Assembly: GCA_027924585.1 (NCBI GenBank)
Contig: BSBM01000763.1
Coordinates: forward strand, 575,001-639,000
Source of the DNA: Larix kaempferi
Taxonomy: Eukaryota; Streptophyta; Pinopsida; Pinales; Pinaceae
Direction of reading: 5' to 3'
Length of the DNA stretch: 64,000 nt
Made by a program: the position numbers and the translations under genes
Shown: positions 10,145 to 22,400 of the stretch, piece after piece
Numbering within the stretch: position 1 is the first letter of the stretch
Layout: every line of letters begins with the position of its first letter
Notes under the pieces: generated by a model
Told to the model about the DNA's origin: nothing
What the model saw: the letters and a program-made list of their open reading frames with translations, nothing else
Databases searched by the model: none

Positions 10145-10610
10145 TAGTAGAGCCTACCTAACATGGGTCACCCTAGTCAGCACCCTTATGCCATTTTGGT
10201 GCCCATGCTGATTTTTTCTCATAGGCTCGGGAGCCTTTTTAGATTTACCATGACTTTGAAAAGAAGCCTCATATCTTTCTTCCTCATATATTTCTAGCCA
10301 TCCCTGATAAGGCTCCCATCTTTGTGTTCAAGTTTCATATGCATCTGTTATGATCCCACTTGCACTAATGAGCCTGATGCTGACTTCCACGCCTTTAGCT
10401 CGTTGTATAAGCCTCCATCTCCGATCTCATTTCCGCTAAGCCCTGTATCATTTTTCCTTCACAGTTTGACACCTTTTACCTAGAGGAGACACACCCTGAG
10501 TGTCCTTATCTTGCTCATGTTCCTTGCATTAGGAATAGCTTTGTTCCATGCACTTGGAGCTAGTTTCGCATGTCCCTGACACTCGTCTCCTCCCAAGCGA
10601 GCATTATCCT
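10145..10610 (+). other. Non-coding stretch downstream of protease ORF in A
   Basis: No ORF, no repeat; C/T-rich. It occupies the position where RT and integrase would lie in a complete element. Confidence 0.5.
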
Positions 10611-10990
10611 TTTACTTCGAGCTCGTTAAAAATAGTAAGTAGGTTTCGAGCATTCTTCCACCTTTACTTCGAGCTCGTTAAAAATAGTAAGTAGGTTACG
10701 AGCATTCTTCTACCTTTACTTCAAGCTCGTTAAAAATAGTAAGTAGGTTACGAGCATTCTTCTACCTTTACTTCGAGCTCGTTAAAAACAGTAAGTAGGT
10801 TATGAGCAGTCTTCCACCTTCCCTTCGAGCTCGTTAAAAATAGTAAGGAGGCTATGAGCATTTATTTCATCTTCACTTCAAGCTCATTAAAAACAGTAAG
10901 GAAGTTGTGAGCATTTTCTGTATCTCCTTTGAGCTCGTTAAAAACAGTAAGGAGGTCATGAGTTTACTTTTTCGGACTCGTTAAACCTTT
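10611..10990 (+). repeat. 52 bp tandem array with conserved hairpin, element A 3' region
   Basis: About seven units of CTTCGAGCTCGTTAAAAA..TAGTAAGTAGGTTACGAGC. Starts near 10614, 10666, 10718, 10770, 10822, 10875 and 10927. Each unit can pair GCTCG with CGAGC around a loop containing AAAATAGTAAG. Unit 6 has GCTCA (10882-10886) with TGAGC (10908-10912), so both arms changed together; unit 5 keeps a G-T pair. Confidence 0.85.
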
Positions 10991-11265
10991 ACGGAAAAGA
11001 TCCCTATGGAGTTATTTTAAGCCCTTTTCAGACTCCTTAAATGGAAAAGTTTGCCGAGCCTAGTTATCTTCTCGAGCTCGTTAAAATAACTAAACTGACA
11101 TCCACTTAGGTATAGAATTACCCATTTTCCGAGCCTTGGTGGATAATTTATGGAAAAGGTATACTCTAGGTATACTCTAGTATGCGCTAGAAGAGTACTT
11201 CTTCCATTATTTTACACTTTTTGGGGGAAGGAGACTAACTTTACGAAAAAGGACCTTTCGGAGCC

Positions 11266-11510
11266 TTTCTTTAGGGTTTTCAGGCTCTCTAAACATGAAA
11301 ACACCAAGCGAGCATTCACCTACTCAGGCTCGATATAAAATCCACGGATAGGTGTATAGAGGACTGTTTAAGTTTTTCAACTCTATAAGCAAGAAAACAC
11401 CGCCGAGAATAGACCAATCCGGGCTCAATATAAAATCCATGGATAGGTGTGTGGAGTTTTCTTCTAGGTTTTTCAGACTCCTTAAATATGAAAATACCAT
11501 TGAGCATGCT
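11266..11510 (+). repeat. About 100 bp repeat units with hairpin, element A 3' region
   Basis: About 2.5 units of TTTTTCAACTCTATAAGCAAG..AAAACACCGCCGAG..CTCGATATAAAATCCA, the counterpart of the four-unit array at 49868-50260 in element B. Confidence 0.8.
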
Positions 11511-12786
11511 TTAGTTCTTTGTCAAGCTCGTTCAAAAATGAAAAAGGAAAGGGAAGGGAAGAATGTTAAAATATCTTTTAATATGATGGTAGCAAGTCAA
11601 CTATCTCCTTGAACAAAGCACCTGTTTTGAGTCTATCAAACAAGTTGGGTTCTAGTGTTGGCCTTAGGGTAAACCTGATCTCAGAGTTCTTACTCCTCCA
11701 TTTGATTAGTCTTCCAATCATATGGAGAATCTATTAATGTATCCTACATTGCAGATTTGCATCGTGTTCTCTTTGTGTTAAAAGCTGCCTAAGTCACTCT
11801 TGTGTCATGCTCACTGTTCAAGGATATAACCTGTGTCGGCCATTCTTCAGTTGCCTTGACCTCATGCGTTGTCCATTCCTTGGTGTCAGTATGTTTCATC
11901 ATGTGTTTAGTCCTACTCCAAATCAGCTCATACCTGTTGAGTGTCCCTTATGTTGGATGATGGAGGATGCCTTAGGGCCTCCCTTCCAACAGACTTCTTC
12001 CCATCGACTTCAACTCATTGTGCTCTGGGAATGAATTTTAGAGTTTCGGTTAGTACCTTGGGGATTGCAGTCATTAGTGGCAGTTTCCCTCACTATTGGA
12101 TAGATGGGAATACATCAATGTCTCCTATCCGATGGATTCTTCAAGTGTTCGATGGCAAGACGATTTATTCGCACTTGATTGAATGTACTAGGTACCTTGG
12201 GTTCCATTTTCATTATTGGTGGACACCCTCGCATTTGTTAACGGTATACATCAATGACCGGTAATCAAATGATACCTCCCATGTTCGACATCAACTCATT
12301 TATTCGCATGGATAGGTTTGTACCTTGGTTTTTTTTTGGATGAAGACCTTGGCATCCTCGATAGCATCACCTCATTTATGTTATCGCCCAAGTTGCACAA
12401 GACTGAGCCACACTCGTTTTGGCTCTTGATGAGACATAGATCCAGCTTGTTCTTTATGGCTATGTTCTCCATTTTTGACATAGATCCACCTTGTATTTAT
12501 GTGGCTATGTTTACACTTATGTTCCTCATGGATCCACGCTTGTATTTTAGTGGCCATGATATATACATTAGTATTTGGATCATTATTGTGTCCTCTTGGA
12601 GGTCATGTTCCACTATTTGAACATGGATAGTTACCCCAAGGATGAGTTTGTCTGACATTGCTTTTTGCTTTCAGGTACTTCATTTGAGCCTATGATTCTC
12701 GGTTTCTCCATTCCTCGTGATTCAACTCTTTGTTATTTATAGTGTATTTCGACCATCATTTACCTCAGTCCCTCTGACCTCATACA
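11511..12786 (+). other. 3' non-coding region of element A, homologous to B
   Basis: No gene. Matches 50440-51550 of element B in order, for example TGTGTCGGCCATTCT, TTAACGGTATACATCAATGA and TGGCATCC-type phrases. Short ORFs here are not conserved in frame between A and B. Confidence 0.7.
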
Positions 12787-12798
12787 TTAGGGGGCATC
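12787..12798 (+). promoter_or_regulatory. Polypurine tract of element A
   Basis: TTAGGGGGCATC immediately before the 3' LTR, identical to 51551-51562 in element B. Confidence 0.85.
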
Positions 12799-13852
12799 TA
12801 TTATAGCTTAAAATGACACCTCTCCATCCATGATGACACTTGCATTCCTTGGTCGCATGATGACACTTCTTGAGATCAAGTCCTATCACACAACAGGACA
12901 CTTGTGGATTGAGGGGTCATCTGGGACACTAAAAATGGTTGAAATTACCTCATTCTTGACCCATTTGATGATTACAACCCTTAGGAACATTTTTCCAGAC
13001 CAAACCATCTCCTGAAAATGAGCAAAAAAGCATGTTTTTGGCCATTTTTCCACATGTGCACTGGTATGCAAGCATGATAGTAGGGCATATGCGCTACCCT
13101 ACTTCATTAAAGTAGCGCCTACCTCCACATGTGCGCTAGTTTGTCTACTGCAGAGCAGAGCACATTCCTGTACTAGTCAAAATCTCAAAATTTGGGTAAG
13201 TTAAGTTGGTTGGGGAACCTCCTACTCGGTTATAACTTCTTTTCCTCTCCTTCACTAACTATATAAGGAGGGTAGAAGGGTCATGTGAGGGGACCAAGCC
13301 TATAACATTGTTATGCTGGAGGAATGGAGACCCTCATCCCCCTCTCTTGTGCCTCAGTTTATCATAAACCCTAGCACAGCTGATTAGAGGTTGGGATCCT
13401 TGGAGAACAAAAGTAGGAGACCTTGAATCTAGGTTTCGTGAAGTGCCAAGCTTGAAAGAAGGTATAACTTTATGTACTTGCTTTCATTCATTAATAAAGG
13501 TCAAACGTTCTTCTCTTTCCAAATATGACCTATTAATGTGTCTTAGATTTGATTAGTCTTTGATTATAGTCTAATGTCTTCTTCTGTCATAAATATCAGT
13601 CTTATATAAGTAGTCAAATGTATTTGAGAAAGGTATCAAGTCGTTTTGTAGGTCTGGGCATTGTGACACTGGATAAGCATTGAAGAGCGAGGGAGGCAAA
13701 GCTAGGATCAACCTTCTGAATAAGGTGCATACATCTCTAAACCCTAATCTCTTCACTTATTTGTTGTACTTGCAGAATGCTTATAAGTCTATCTTTATCA
13801 CCGTAAGTTGGTAGTTTCTCCCCTAAACTATAGGTGCTTTTTCCTCACAACA
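12799..13852 (+). repeat. 3' LTR of element A
   Basis: Starts TATTATAG, so the terminal TG has become TA, and ends CACAACA. It carries the same hairpin cluster at 13088-13164. Confidence 0.95.
13088..13164. repeat. GCGCTACT/AGTAGCGC hairpin cluster in 3' LTR A
   Basis: Same arrangement as 4845-4920 with a few substitutions (AGTAGCGCCTACC, GCAGAGCAGAGCAC). Some pairs are weakened relative to the 5' LTR copy. Confidence 0.7.
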
Positions 13853-13857
13853 GGAAC
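13853..13857. other. Right target-site duplication of element A (GGAAC)
   Basis: Matches 4551-4555; the satellite monomer continues from here. Confidence 0.93.
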
Positions 13858-14484
13858 ACTACCAACACTGACTCGGGGGAGGGTTTTGCAGAGTTGACCC
13901 ACCAATGCGAGATTGCATGCAATGAAACTGAGCAAAACCCTAGTTTATGAAATGAATGCACAATGAAGCCACCAGGCCATGAGAAGATGAGGGAGAGGAC
14001 CCCCTATAGGTAATCGCATGCTAGGAGACCAACGGAGTTGATAGTTCATCGGACGGACCTCCGATTTCCGAGTTATGTCGAGTTGCAAGTCACATGAAAT
14101 TGTCATTCAGGGACACTTGGTGACTTTCGGTCCGGGAGCCAAAAAGCAAACAGAGCAGCAAGATTGTGTGCCGTTTGCTCCTGCAAGTGTGTGTGGGCAA
14201 TGCTGACGTGGGAACACTACCAACACTGGCTTGAGGGATGTTTTTGCAGAGTTGACCCACCAATGGGAGATTGCATGCAATGAAACTAAGCAAAACCCTA
14301 GTTTACGAAATGAATGCACAATGAAGCCACTGGGCCATGAGAAGATGAGGGAGAGGGCCCCCTGGAGGTAATCGCACGCCAGGAGACCAACGGAGTTGAC
14401 GGTTCATCGGTCCGACCTCCAGTTTCCGAGTTATGTCAAGTTGCAAGTCGCATGAAAATGTCGTTCACGGACACTTGGTGAATT
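13853..14484. repeat. 358 bp satellite, subfamily 2 (middle part)
   Basis: Completes the monomer cut by element A, then monomers at 13932 and 14290. The last is cut at 14484 by a second insertion, after GGACACTTGGTGAAT. Confidence 0.92.
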
Positions 14485-17244
14485 TGTTGACCAACGCGAC
14501 TCCAGTCGACAGGGGTTCCACTCCACTGTCGACACATGCCACAGTCTCCCTGGGCACCCGACCGGGCAGGTTTTGTCCCACCCATCAACACCTGTAGAGC
14601 AGATGAGGTCTCACCCGAGGCGTCTAGGAAGAGTAGACAGAACCATGTTTCCGCCGAGGAAGGAGGAGGGTTGCGGCTATATGGACTAACTCTATTGCAA
14701 TACTAAACGGGAATCTTAAACAACCACATTACTCAATCTCAACATTCATTATCATTGTAGTAGTAATAGTAAAGCAACATTGCATCAAGGAAAGATAGCA
14801 TTATTCATGAAGTGCGACATTGCATTACCATAACAACCAGAAAGAACCCAGGAATTGCACCAGAATAGTTTCATCATATCATATTATCACTACAAGACCT
14901 TAGATACAACATTTCTTCAAAGATCAGGTCTTGGCCCTATCTCACAAATGCGTAAAAACAACCCAAACCTGTGTTTCTCTTCTTCTTCCTTCCACTCCTA
15001 TCTCTCCCATTCCCTCCCAATACCTACAACTCTTATCTATATATAGGCTTCTGCCATTACAATGCTTGACCACTTACTAACAATTTTCGAATCGACATTT
15101 GGACAAGTGACCCAATATCTAACTAACTTGGTACAAAACTGACCAAAAACCCTCATTCCATGGTACAATTGACCCAAAACACATAACTAATCTTCTGCTC
15201 CTCTCCATTAGCGTCATCTTTTTCCTTGTTGCAGCATCGGAGATGTTGTGATAGCACTCTACCAAACCGCCTGCCAATAGACCCCCAACACAATCTTGTG
15301 GCTCGCCCTCGGGCCACGTCAACTGTCCGCACCAGCTCCTTGGCTTCCGTAGCTGCTGCCTGAATGTCAACCACGGCGTCTGCAGATGGATGATCCATAA
15401 GCTTTTCCATGACCTGCTGTCGACACTTATGCACTGCCTCCAGAGCTTCACTAGCCTGCATCATAAATTTAACACCCGTGTCCCGGAACTCTTCTAACTG
15501 GGCCGCGCATATCTTCTGTCGCTCATCCTCCTTGGTGACATGGTGTTGTAAGTATTTCAGCTCTTGAGACTTAGCAACTTGCTCCAGTGGTGGCATTGTG
15601 CGCATTGTAGCTTTTAATGTGGCCAGCTATCCCTCCACTTCCTGTCGGTACTTCGTCAGCTACTCAACCTACTCATCCTGAACAATGCGGCCCCATAATT
15701 GTACTATTTCAGCTGTGAGCCTAGTTGCCTGTGTTTCCAGTTCCTCCATCTGAGTGGAAACTTCCTCAACTGCCCTTCGGAGGTCATCCACTTCGGCCTA
15801 AGGTGTACCCGGTTTTAGCTGGGCCTGCAACTCGTGATTCTCCTGTCGCAACTGAAGAATAGTAGCCCCCATTCGCTGGACTCGGTGGAGTACATCTACC
15901 TCTTCAGTGGGCTCTGGGACATGTTGATAAGCTTTTGTGATTGCCCGGTCAACTCTGACATTGTCATCCCACATGCGAGCCTTTTCCGCAATAAGGAAAT
16001 CATGTTCCTTTTTCAGGCCTTCAATTGCGCGGGCCTTCTCTGCCCGTTCTTCCTTAATGTGTACCTCAATGTCATCCACTGCCTTCTGTGCGGAAGTATC
16101 CCTGGCATTCAGTTATTCAATAGTGCGTTGCGCATTAGCCTCACTTCCTGCAGGCGGGCACACATACCGCTGATCTGCCGCAGTCAGTCTATCATTTCCT
16201 CCCTGGTAGCAGCCTGTAGAGTAGTCAATCCATCCACGGGAAATGCATTCACATTAATGGTCACTGTGTGTAGCTTCTACAGCAACGTGGTTAGTGCCGC
16301 ATCTTTGGTAACAATTGCAGTCGGGGGGATCTCCACATTCCTGACCCGCAGCTCAGTGTTGATTGTGTCAAAGGTTGATGTTGCTGCTTCCTTTGGTGCC
16401 CTTCCGGAAACCAAGTCGTACAAGGATTCTAACTGAGCAGTGATCGCATGGAATCCTTCATCCGCTTTCCTTTCAATCTTGTCTGCTGCCGCAGAGGATG
16501 CAGTATTGAGCGCTGTGACCAGGTGGCCCAAGTGTGACTCGGTGGGAAAAGACAATCCACTGATCGTTTCCCGCTCCTGATACCTTTTCGAGCGGGTCTC
16601 TTCAAGCTCCTGGTCGTTATCATCTGATATCATTTTGGTCGATTGGTGCCCTGATTCATGGTGACTCTGCTCATCCTAGGCCGATACTCGATCATCTCGG
16701 CCCAACGGTGGGCCACCAGCTTCTATCTCTAGCGGACTCATGGGGTGTCTCCATTCCTCTGGCCACTCATTCACAGCACCCTCCAAATCTGCGGACGTCA
16801 CCTTATACGCAGTCTGCAACCATTGCCGATCAGGATCACGGCAGGCTTGGATATGTATGGTGTGCAGCCGAATTGTAAATGCCATAACAGGTTTGAACCG
16901 CATGACAATTTCTTCAGATATTCACGGGGACCTGTGTTGCTGCGACACAAAGCATCTCCCAATACAGCCAAAAATGCAAAATGCAATCCCAGAGTCTCTT
17001 AGGCTCCCGTACATACCATAGATTTTGATATCGCGCCCTCTTTCGTTCTGCTGCAGCTGGACAGTCCATGCCCTGGTACGTGCAGGGCTCTTTCCATGCG
17101 ATGAAAGCAATCAACAGCAACATCCAACTATATGTAAAGGCACCCTTTCCTGATTGGACCACCGCCGCATCCTCCATTAATTGATTCAAGAGGTACAAGC
17201 ACCAATTCATTTGGACCCCTTCCACACATTGATTAGCGCATGTA
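14485..17244 (-). mobile_element. Truncated minus-strand retroelement: LTR plus gene fragment
   Basis: The left edge at 14485 begins TGTTGACCAACGCGACTCC, which on the minus strand is an LTR end in ..CA. A minus-strand TATA box (CCTATATATAG) lies near 15040, consistent with an LTR at about 14485-15110. Upstream on the minus strand is a broken coding region to about 17230. The satellite resumes at about 17245 with roughly 140 bp of the monomer missing and no target duplication, so the right end is a truncation, not an element end. Confidence 0.65.
15119..17230 (-). pseudogene. Retroelement-type coiled-coil protein, truncated and frameshifted
   Basis: In minus order the fragments are: LLNQLMEDAAVVQSGKGAF followed by a hydrophobic stretch and YQGMDC (near 17200-17000); a stretch with VTSADLEGAVNEWPEEW (16900-16680); ELEETRSKRYQERETISG and an Ala-rich helix (16633-16277); coiled coils rich in Lys, Glu and Arg (16079-15798 and 15605-15153). 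The order (globular N part, then long coiled coil) and the LMEDA..YQGMD wording match a family of retroelement-borne proteins I associate with conifers; the function is unknown. Several frameshifts and stops separate the parts, and the N-terminus is missing at the truncation. The gene at 52778-56236 has the same architecture. Confidence 0.6.
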
Positions 17245-18240
17245 GGGGATGGTTTTGCAGAGTTGACCCACCAATGTGAGATTGCATGCAATGAAACTAA
17301 GCAAAACCCTAGTTTACGAAATGAATGCACAATGAAGCCACTGGGCCATGAGAAGATGAGGGAGAGGCCCCCCTAGAGGTAATCGCACACTAGGAGACCA
17401 ATGAAGTTGATGGTTCGTCGGTTCGACCTCTAGTTTCCGAGTTAAGTCGAGTTGCAAGTCGCATGAAAATGTCGTTCACGGACACTTGATGACTTTCGGT
17501 CCAGGAGCCAAAAAGCAAATGGAGCAGCAAGATTGCGTGCCATTGGTTCCTGCAAGTGTGTATGGGCAATGCCAATGTGGGAAAACTGCCAACACTGGCT
17601 CGGGGGAGGGTTTTGCAGAGTTGACCCACCAATGCGAGATTGCATGCAATGAAACTGAGCAAAACCCTAGTTTACAAAATGAATGCACAATGAAGCCACT
17701 AGGCCATGAGAAAACAAGGGAGAGGGCCCCCTAGAGGTAATCGCATGCCAAGAGACCAACAGAGTCGACGGTTCATCGGTCTGACCTCCGGTTTCCGAGT
17801 TATGTCGAGTTGCAAGTCGCATGAAAATGCTGTTCAGGGACACTTGGTGACTTTTGGTCCGGGATCCAAAAAGTAAACGAAGCAGCAAGATTGCGTGCCA
17901 TTGGCTCCTGCAAGTGTGTGTGCTCAATGCCGACGTGGGAACACTGCCAACATTCGCTCGGGGGAGGGTTTTGCAGAGTTGACCCACCAATGCGAGATTG
18001 CATGTAATGAAACTGAGCAAAACCCTGGTTTACGAAATGAATGCATAATATAGCCACTGGGCCATGAGAAGACGAGGGAGAGGCCCCCCTAGAGGTAATC
18101 GCACACCAGGAGACCAACGAAGTCGACGGTTCGTCGGTCCGACGTCCGGTTTTCGGGCTTTGTCGAGCTGCAAGTTGCATGAAAATGATGTTCAGGGACA
18201 CTTGGTGACTTTCCATCCAGGACACTTGGTGACTTTCAGT
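17245..18240. repeat. 358 bp satellite, subfamily 2 (right part)
   Basis: Partial monomer, then monomers at 17301, 17659 and 18017; the last is partial. The array ends with a local duplication of GGACACTTGGTGACTTTC at 18196 and 18221. Confidence 0.92.
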
Positions 18241-19418
18241 CCTCCTAGGGTTTATGTTTTTTAAATCTTGTATAATTTCCTTCTTGACAGCTCACCTCTT
18301 ATACCATGTTAAATTTTGTATACTTGATCTAGATAAATGCTTTATACTAATTATAACCATTAGTCCAATGCATAAATTTAACCATAAAACATTTACATAA
18401 AGAATTTAACATGTAGGATCTAGTTAAGAATAATAATGCACAAGAGACACAACATTTTATTGCAGGAAACCATCATGGGGAAGAAAACCTACCAACCTTT
18501 CTTAGAATAATTATATGTTTAGAAATCAAGTACAATGAAACCATGAACAAACCCTAACCCTGAAGGGTTTTACCACATGAAAAAACCTTAATGACACATG
18601 ACAACAAGAGTACTTATCTACATGAAGATGAACTCCAAGCCATAAGGATATCCAAGCATATCCTTCCCAACCAACAATAGAAGGCACTTTATTTCTCGAA
18701 TCCTGAGGTAACGTTTGTTCCTTTCACCAATGTTGCTTTGAGCACTTGTATGTAGTTACTCATATGTAGTGTTGAATCCAATTGTACAATCAAATATTGG
18801 GCGTTGATGAAATGTGTAGCATGTATTGCACTTAGTTTTATTAAACTACACTTGAAAATTGACTTAACTTGTAATTTAATCATCCAAACTCACAAATTTT
18901 AATTAGACCTATCCAATTAGTGTGCATGAGTGAGTTCGTTGAAACCTTGAAAAACATTGTATTACACTTAGTTTGATTAAATTACACAAGCAAGAACTTT
19001 GACTTAACTTGTAATGATCATCCAAAATCACAATTTTTAATTAGATACCAATTAGTGCACGCATGTAGTGAGTTCGTTGAAACCTTTAAATATAATAGTT
19101 TGTTCTTTTGACATAGCACATTCATGAGTAATAGATAATCCCCACAAATCAACACATTAGATTGACACAAGAACACGTGGAAACCGAAGAACAAATACAA
19201 AGTGAAATGTATCATTCATTTATAAGTGAAATGTCAATGTACATGTCTCCAAAAGTACATGTATCCAATGAAGTCAATGTACATGTCTCCAAAAGTGAAT
19301 GTATCGAAAAGCACATATATATCCAAAAGTATCCAAAAGCACATGTGTCCAAAACTATCCAAAACTATCCAAGCCACATGTACATGTATCCAAATGTACA
19401 TATATCCCATAAGACACA
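18241..19418. other. Non-coding interval with two short repeat blocks
   Basis: A 136 bp tandem duplication spans about 18829-19100 (CACTTAGTTT.ATTAAA..TTGACTTAACTTGTAAT recurs). From about 19205 to 19415, degenerate units of GTACATGTATCCAAA repeat irregularly and give periodic ORFs on both strands that I do not accept. The rest is unremarkable. Confidence 0.7.
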
Positions 19419-22400
19419 TCAAAACTCAAGCTTCCTCTTATTCTTTCCCGATGTTGATCCTCTAAGCACATCTCTAGGATCAGTGTGCATCTCTGGATCC
19501 TGCAAATTAAATATCAATTGTTAAATTCAACTAACTATGTACTAATACATTAGCTCAACATTTAACTCAACAATTATCAACTTGTGCATGGAAAGTGCAT
19601 GAAACACTTGGTCATTGAAGGACATCTCACCTCAACTGACAAAGGGGATTGTGTTGCTTGTGTAGCAGATGGAGCCATTGGTTGAACATCCAGGATGGTC
19701 GAACCAGGGGGGCCAGGAACTGCTCCTACTGGTGGTGGCTACAATCACAAAATGTTGAAATAGTTAGACATGCATGAATAAACAATAGACAACAATAATA
19801 AACTATGTAAAGATCATGTTGAAATAGTTACATACTTGTGTGTGATCAGTTTCCATTGCAGATGCAACACTGACTGCTGCATCAACCATCGATGCGAGGT
19901 TTTGAGTAGACAACTCGAGTTCCTGATGTAGTAAACATGCAATTCAAACATTAACAAAAATTATTTATGCACTGGATTTCAAGTTAAACAACAAATATCA
20001 TCGAAGGATATACATTACCATGGTATGAGTAAGCCCATGGTCGTGGGCAGCTGGAGTCTTACTAGGAGTAGGCCGCCTCACATACACACGACCCTTGTTC
20101 ACGAATGGCCTAGTGGGAGATACAAATCCAGGCAATGGTCTAGATGTCTCGGATGGTGCCTATAGTCAGCAAGTGTTCATGTAGTTAGACATGCATGATT
20201 CAACAAACAAACACGTATTTAAAAAATGACATTTTTAATTGTTTACGTGGAGCCCAGATGTTTCCTCGGATGGTACGACCATGGGTGCTACCTCCACATT
20301 AGCTTGCCCAGTGAAGGATCTGCCATCTGCAAGTTTAATAATTGTAAATATTAGACCGTAGATAGCATTAGTGAAATAAAATGTAAAGTATGTGGAAATT
20401 AACAAATTAACAAGTATTAAAAAACTGAAATTTTAAAATGTTTACCTCGGTGTGAGATACGGAAATGGGTGCTATATAAGATGGGCCTGCCAAATGGGTA
20501 GCATCATGCACCCCTGTAGAGTCTGAAACATCTGACTCCAGGGCGTCGCTGCCGGCATAAAGCATCAACTGCAAGTTCACAAAATTAATATATTAGCTCA
20601 AACTATATATATTTGTACAAAGACGAAAATAAATGAAGAATTTATTACAATTAACCATCTACATACCCCATTCAAAAACCCACTGAAGGCAACATTTGAG
20701 GCAAGACCATAGCAGGGACGACCACACGATGTGCACTCGTGAGGCTCAATACTAGGCTGGGGATGTCCCGATGGTCCTACACTAGTGGATGGTCCTGCAC
20801 TATACGATGGTCCTGCATGGTGACGACCTGGTGTATGTACCACACCAGGGACAAATGTCCCTTCCTCACCCATATGCTGAATCATAGTGCCATGGCGAAC
20901 AACTGCCTGTGCTAAACTCAAAACTGCATCATGTGTCTGTGGAATAACACGATGTGCAGGTGGGACATCTAGCCCACGCAACTACCTGCGAGGTGTAGGG
21001 ATAGAGCGATCCTGGTCTCGAAGCCTCGCATTGGGTCGGTTTTGGGGCATCCCCCCACCGATCCCTTGAAACTACAAGATGTCAAAATAGTTTACGTGTT
21101 TATGTAACACGAACTCTGCGTATATCTTTCGAAGGAAATACAAGGGAATTTCCCTGTTGTTATGTGGTAGCATATCAAAAACCATGTACCATCTGTCCAT
21201 CCAGTTATCAACAAATGGTTGAAACGTGCACCACTCAATGGAGATATGAAGCTTGTTTGCATTTGGGATTTCCCCCATCCAAGGGTCCCTAAACAATGCA
21301 AATATGACCTCTTTGGATATTTTCAACTTTTTTATTGCATTGTAGTCTAGCCCATCAGCATATTCTTGTCTTTTTCATTCTCTATTTGATGTAATATCAT
21401 ATAGTACATTGCTAGACTCTAAAATGGTGTCAACAATTGCATCCAAGGTTGATGCAAGCGAGTGGAAAATCCTGTCACCACCACTAAAAGATGCACTAAT
21501 GCCCCTCAAGCGAGCAAGCTCAATCAGTATCTTGACATTTGTGTCCATAACCGCAACTGCAATAAAAAAATCAATACAAAAATCATTAGAAACATATACA
21601 TGGTATATAATGACGTCTCTTCAAAATTGAAAATGTATTAAATCAAACTCAAGTAAGCAATCTAATGGCATTCAGTTACATACATTTAAAACTTAAAATT
21701 AAACATTTAACAATTAAAAAGTAAGTTTCTTTCAACTTCTTTCTAGAAGTTAAGGCACTTCTTAACCCTCATTGGTGACTTTTCCATGCAAACTTGGGTT
21801 TAAACTTCTTAGAATTTAGGAGTTTTATTTTGACATGTTTTTTCCTTTACGTCCCTTGCAGAAAACAATATTTCCATCAACTTCATAAGCTAACATTAAA
21901 TTTATTGATTTCAACATATTACGCCTTATGGTTGGAGGGGAGGACAAAGTGGCATGGAATGAAATGGATATGTATGAGTTTGTCTTGCCAATATGATTAC
22001 ATATGTACTTGAGATGACTATCAATGATTAAGATATTCAATAATCAACTAGAGATTCTGACTAGAATGACAATAACAACAATGTCAACTTCTCAAAACAG
22101 AGACAATTTCTCTCTGCAAAATAGATCTCTACATTGTATGGCAAGTTCAGAAAATTAAATAAAAAACATAGTGATTTTCTATATGAAGTCTTTGAGTTGA
22201 ATTGATGGTCCCTGGGCGATGAGTAGATTGATGGAGGGTGTGGATAGGGCAGGCCCGAGAGGCACTTTGTTACTGTGTTTTGGCATTTAGTCAAGGGTGC
22301 TTAACTAAGAGGCAATGCATAGCTACATAAACTTGTGATGAAATTTTGATTATGTTCATGGACAAATGATTGTGATGAAATTTTGAGAAACTAAGTTACT

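Larger units (their letters stand above)
4556..13852 (+). mobile_element. Element A: non-autonomous Ty3/gypsy element, Tat/Ogre-like
   Basis: 9297 bp, bounded by two LTRs of about 1053 bp and a 5 bp duplication (GGAAC). Order: 5' LTR, primer site, long leader, degenerate gag-like ORF with two zinc knuckles, protease-like ORF, about 2.6 kb of repeat-rich non-coding DNA, polypurine tract, 3' LTR. I find no reverse transcriptase, RNase H or integrase and no conventional gag core. The LTRs differ at roughly 47 positions by eye (about 4.5%), so it is older than element B. It sits inside a satellite monomer, which resumes without loss after the duplication. Confidence 0.93.

Noticed and set aside
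15834-16436. Plus-strand 200-codon ORF
   Set aside because: Lies opposite the minus-strand coiled-coil protein fragments, which have meaningful composition; this frame does not.
19162-19524. ORFs rich in Met, Tyr, His, Val and Ser on both strands
   Set aside because: Produced by degenerate GTACATGTATCCAAA repeats.
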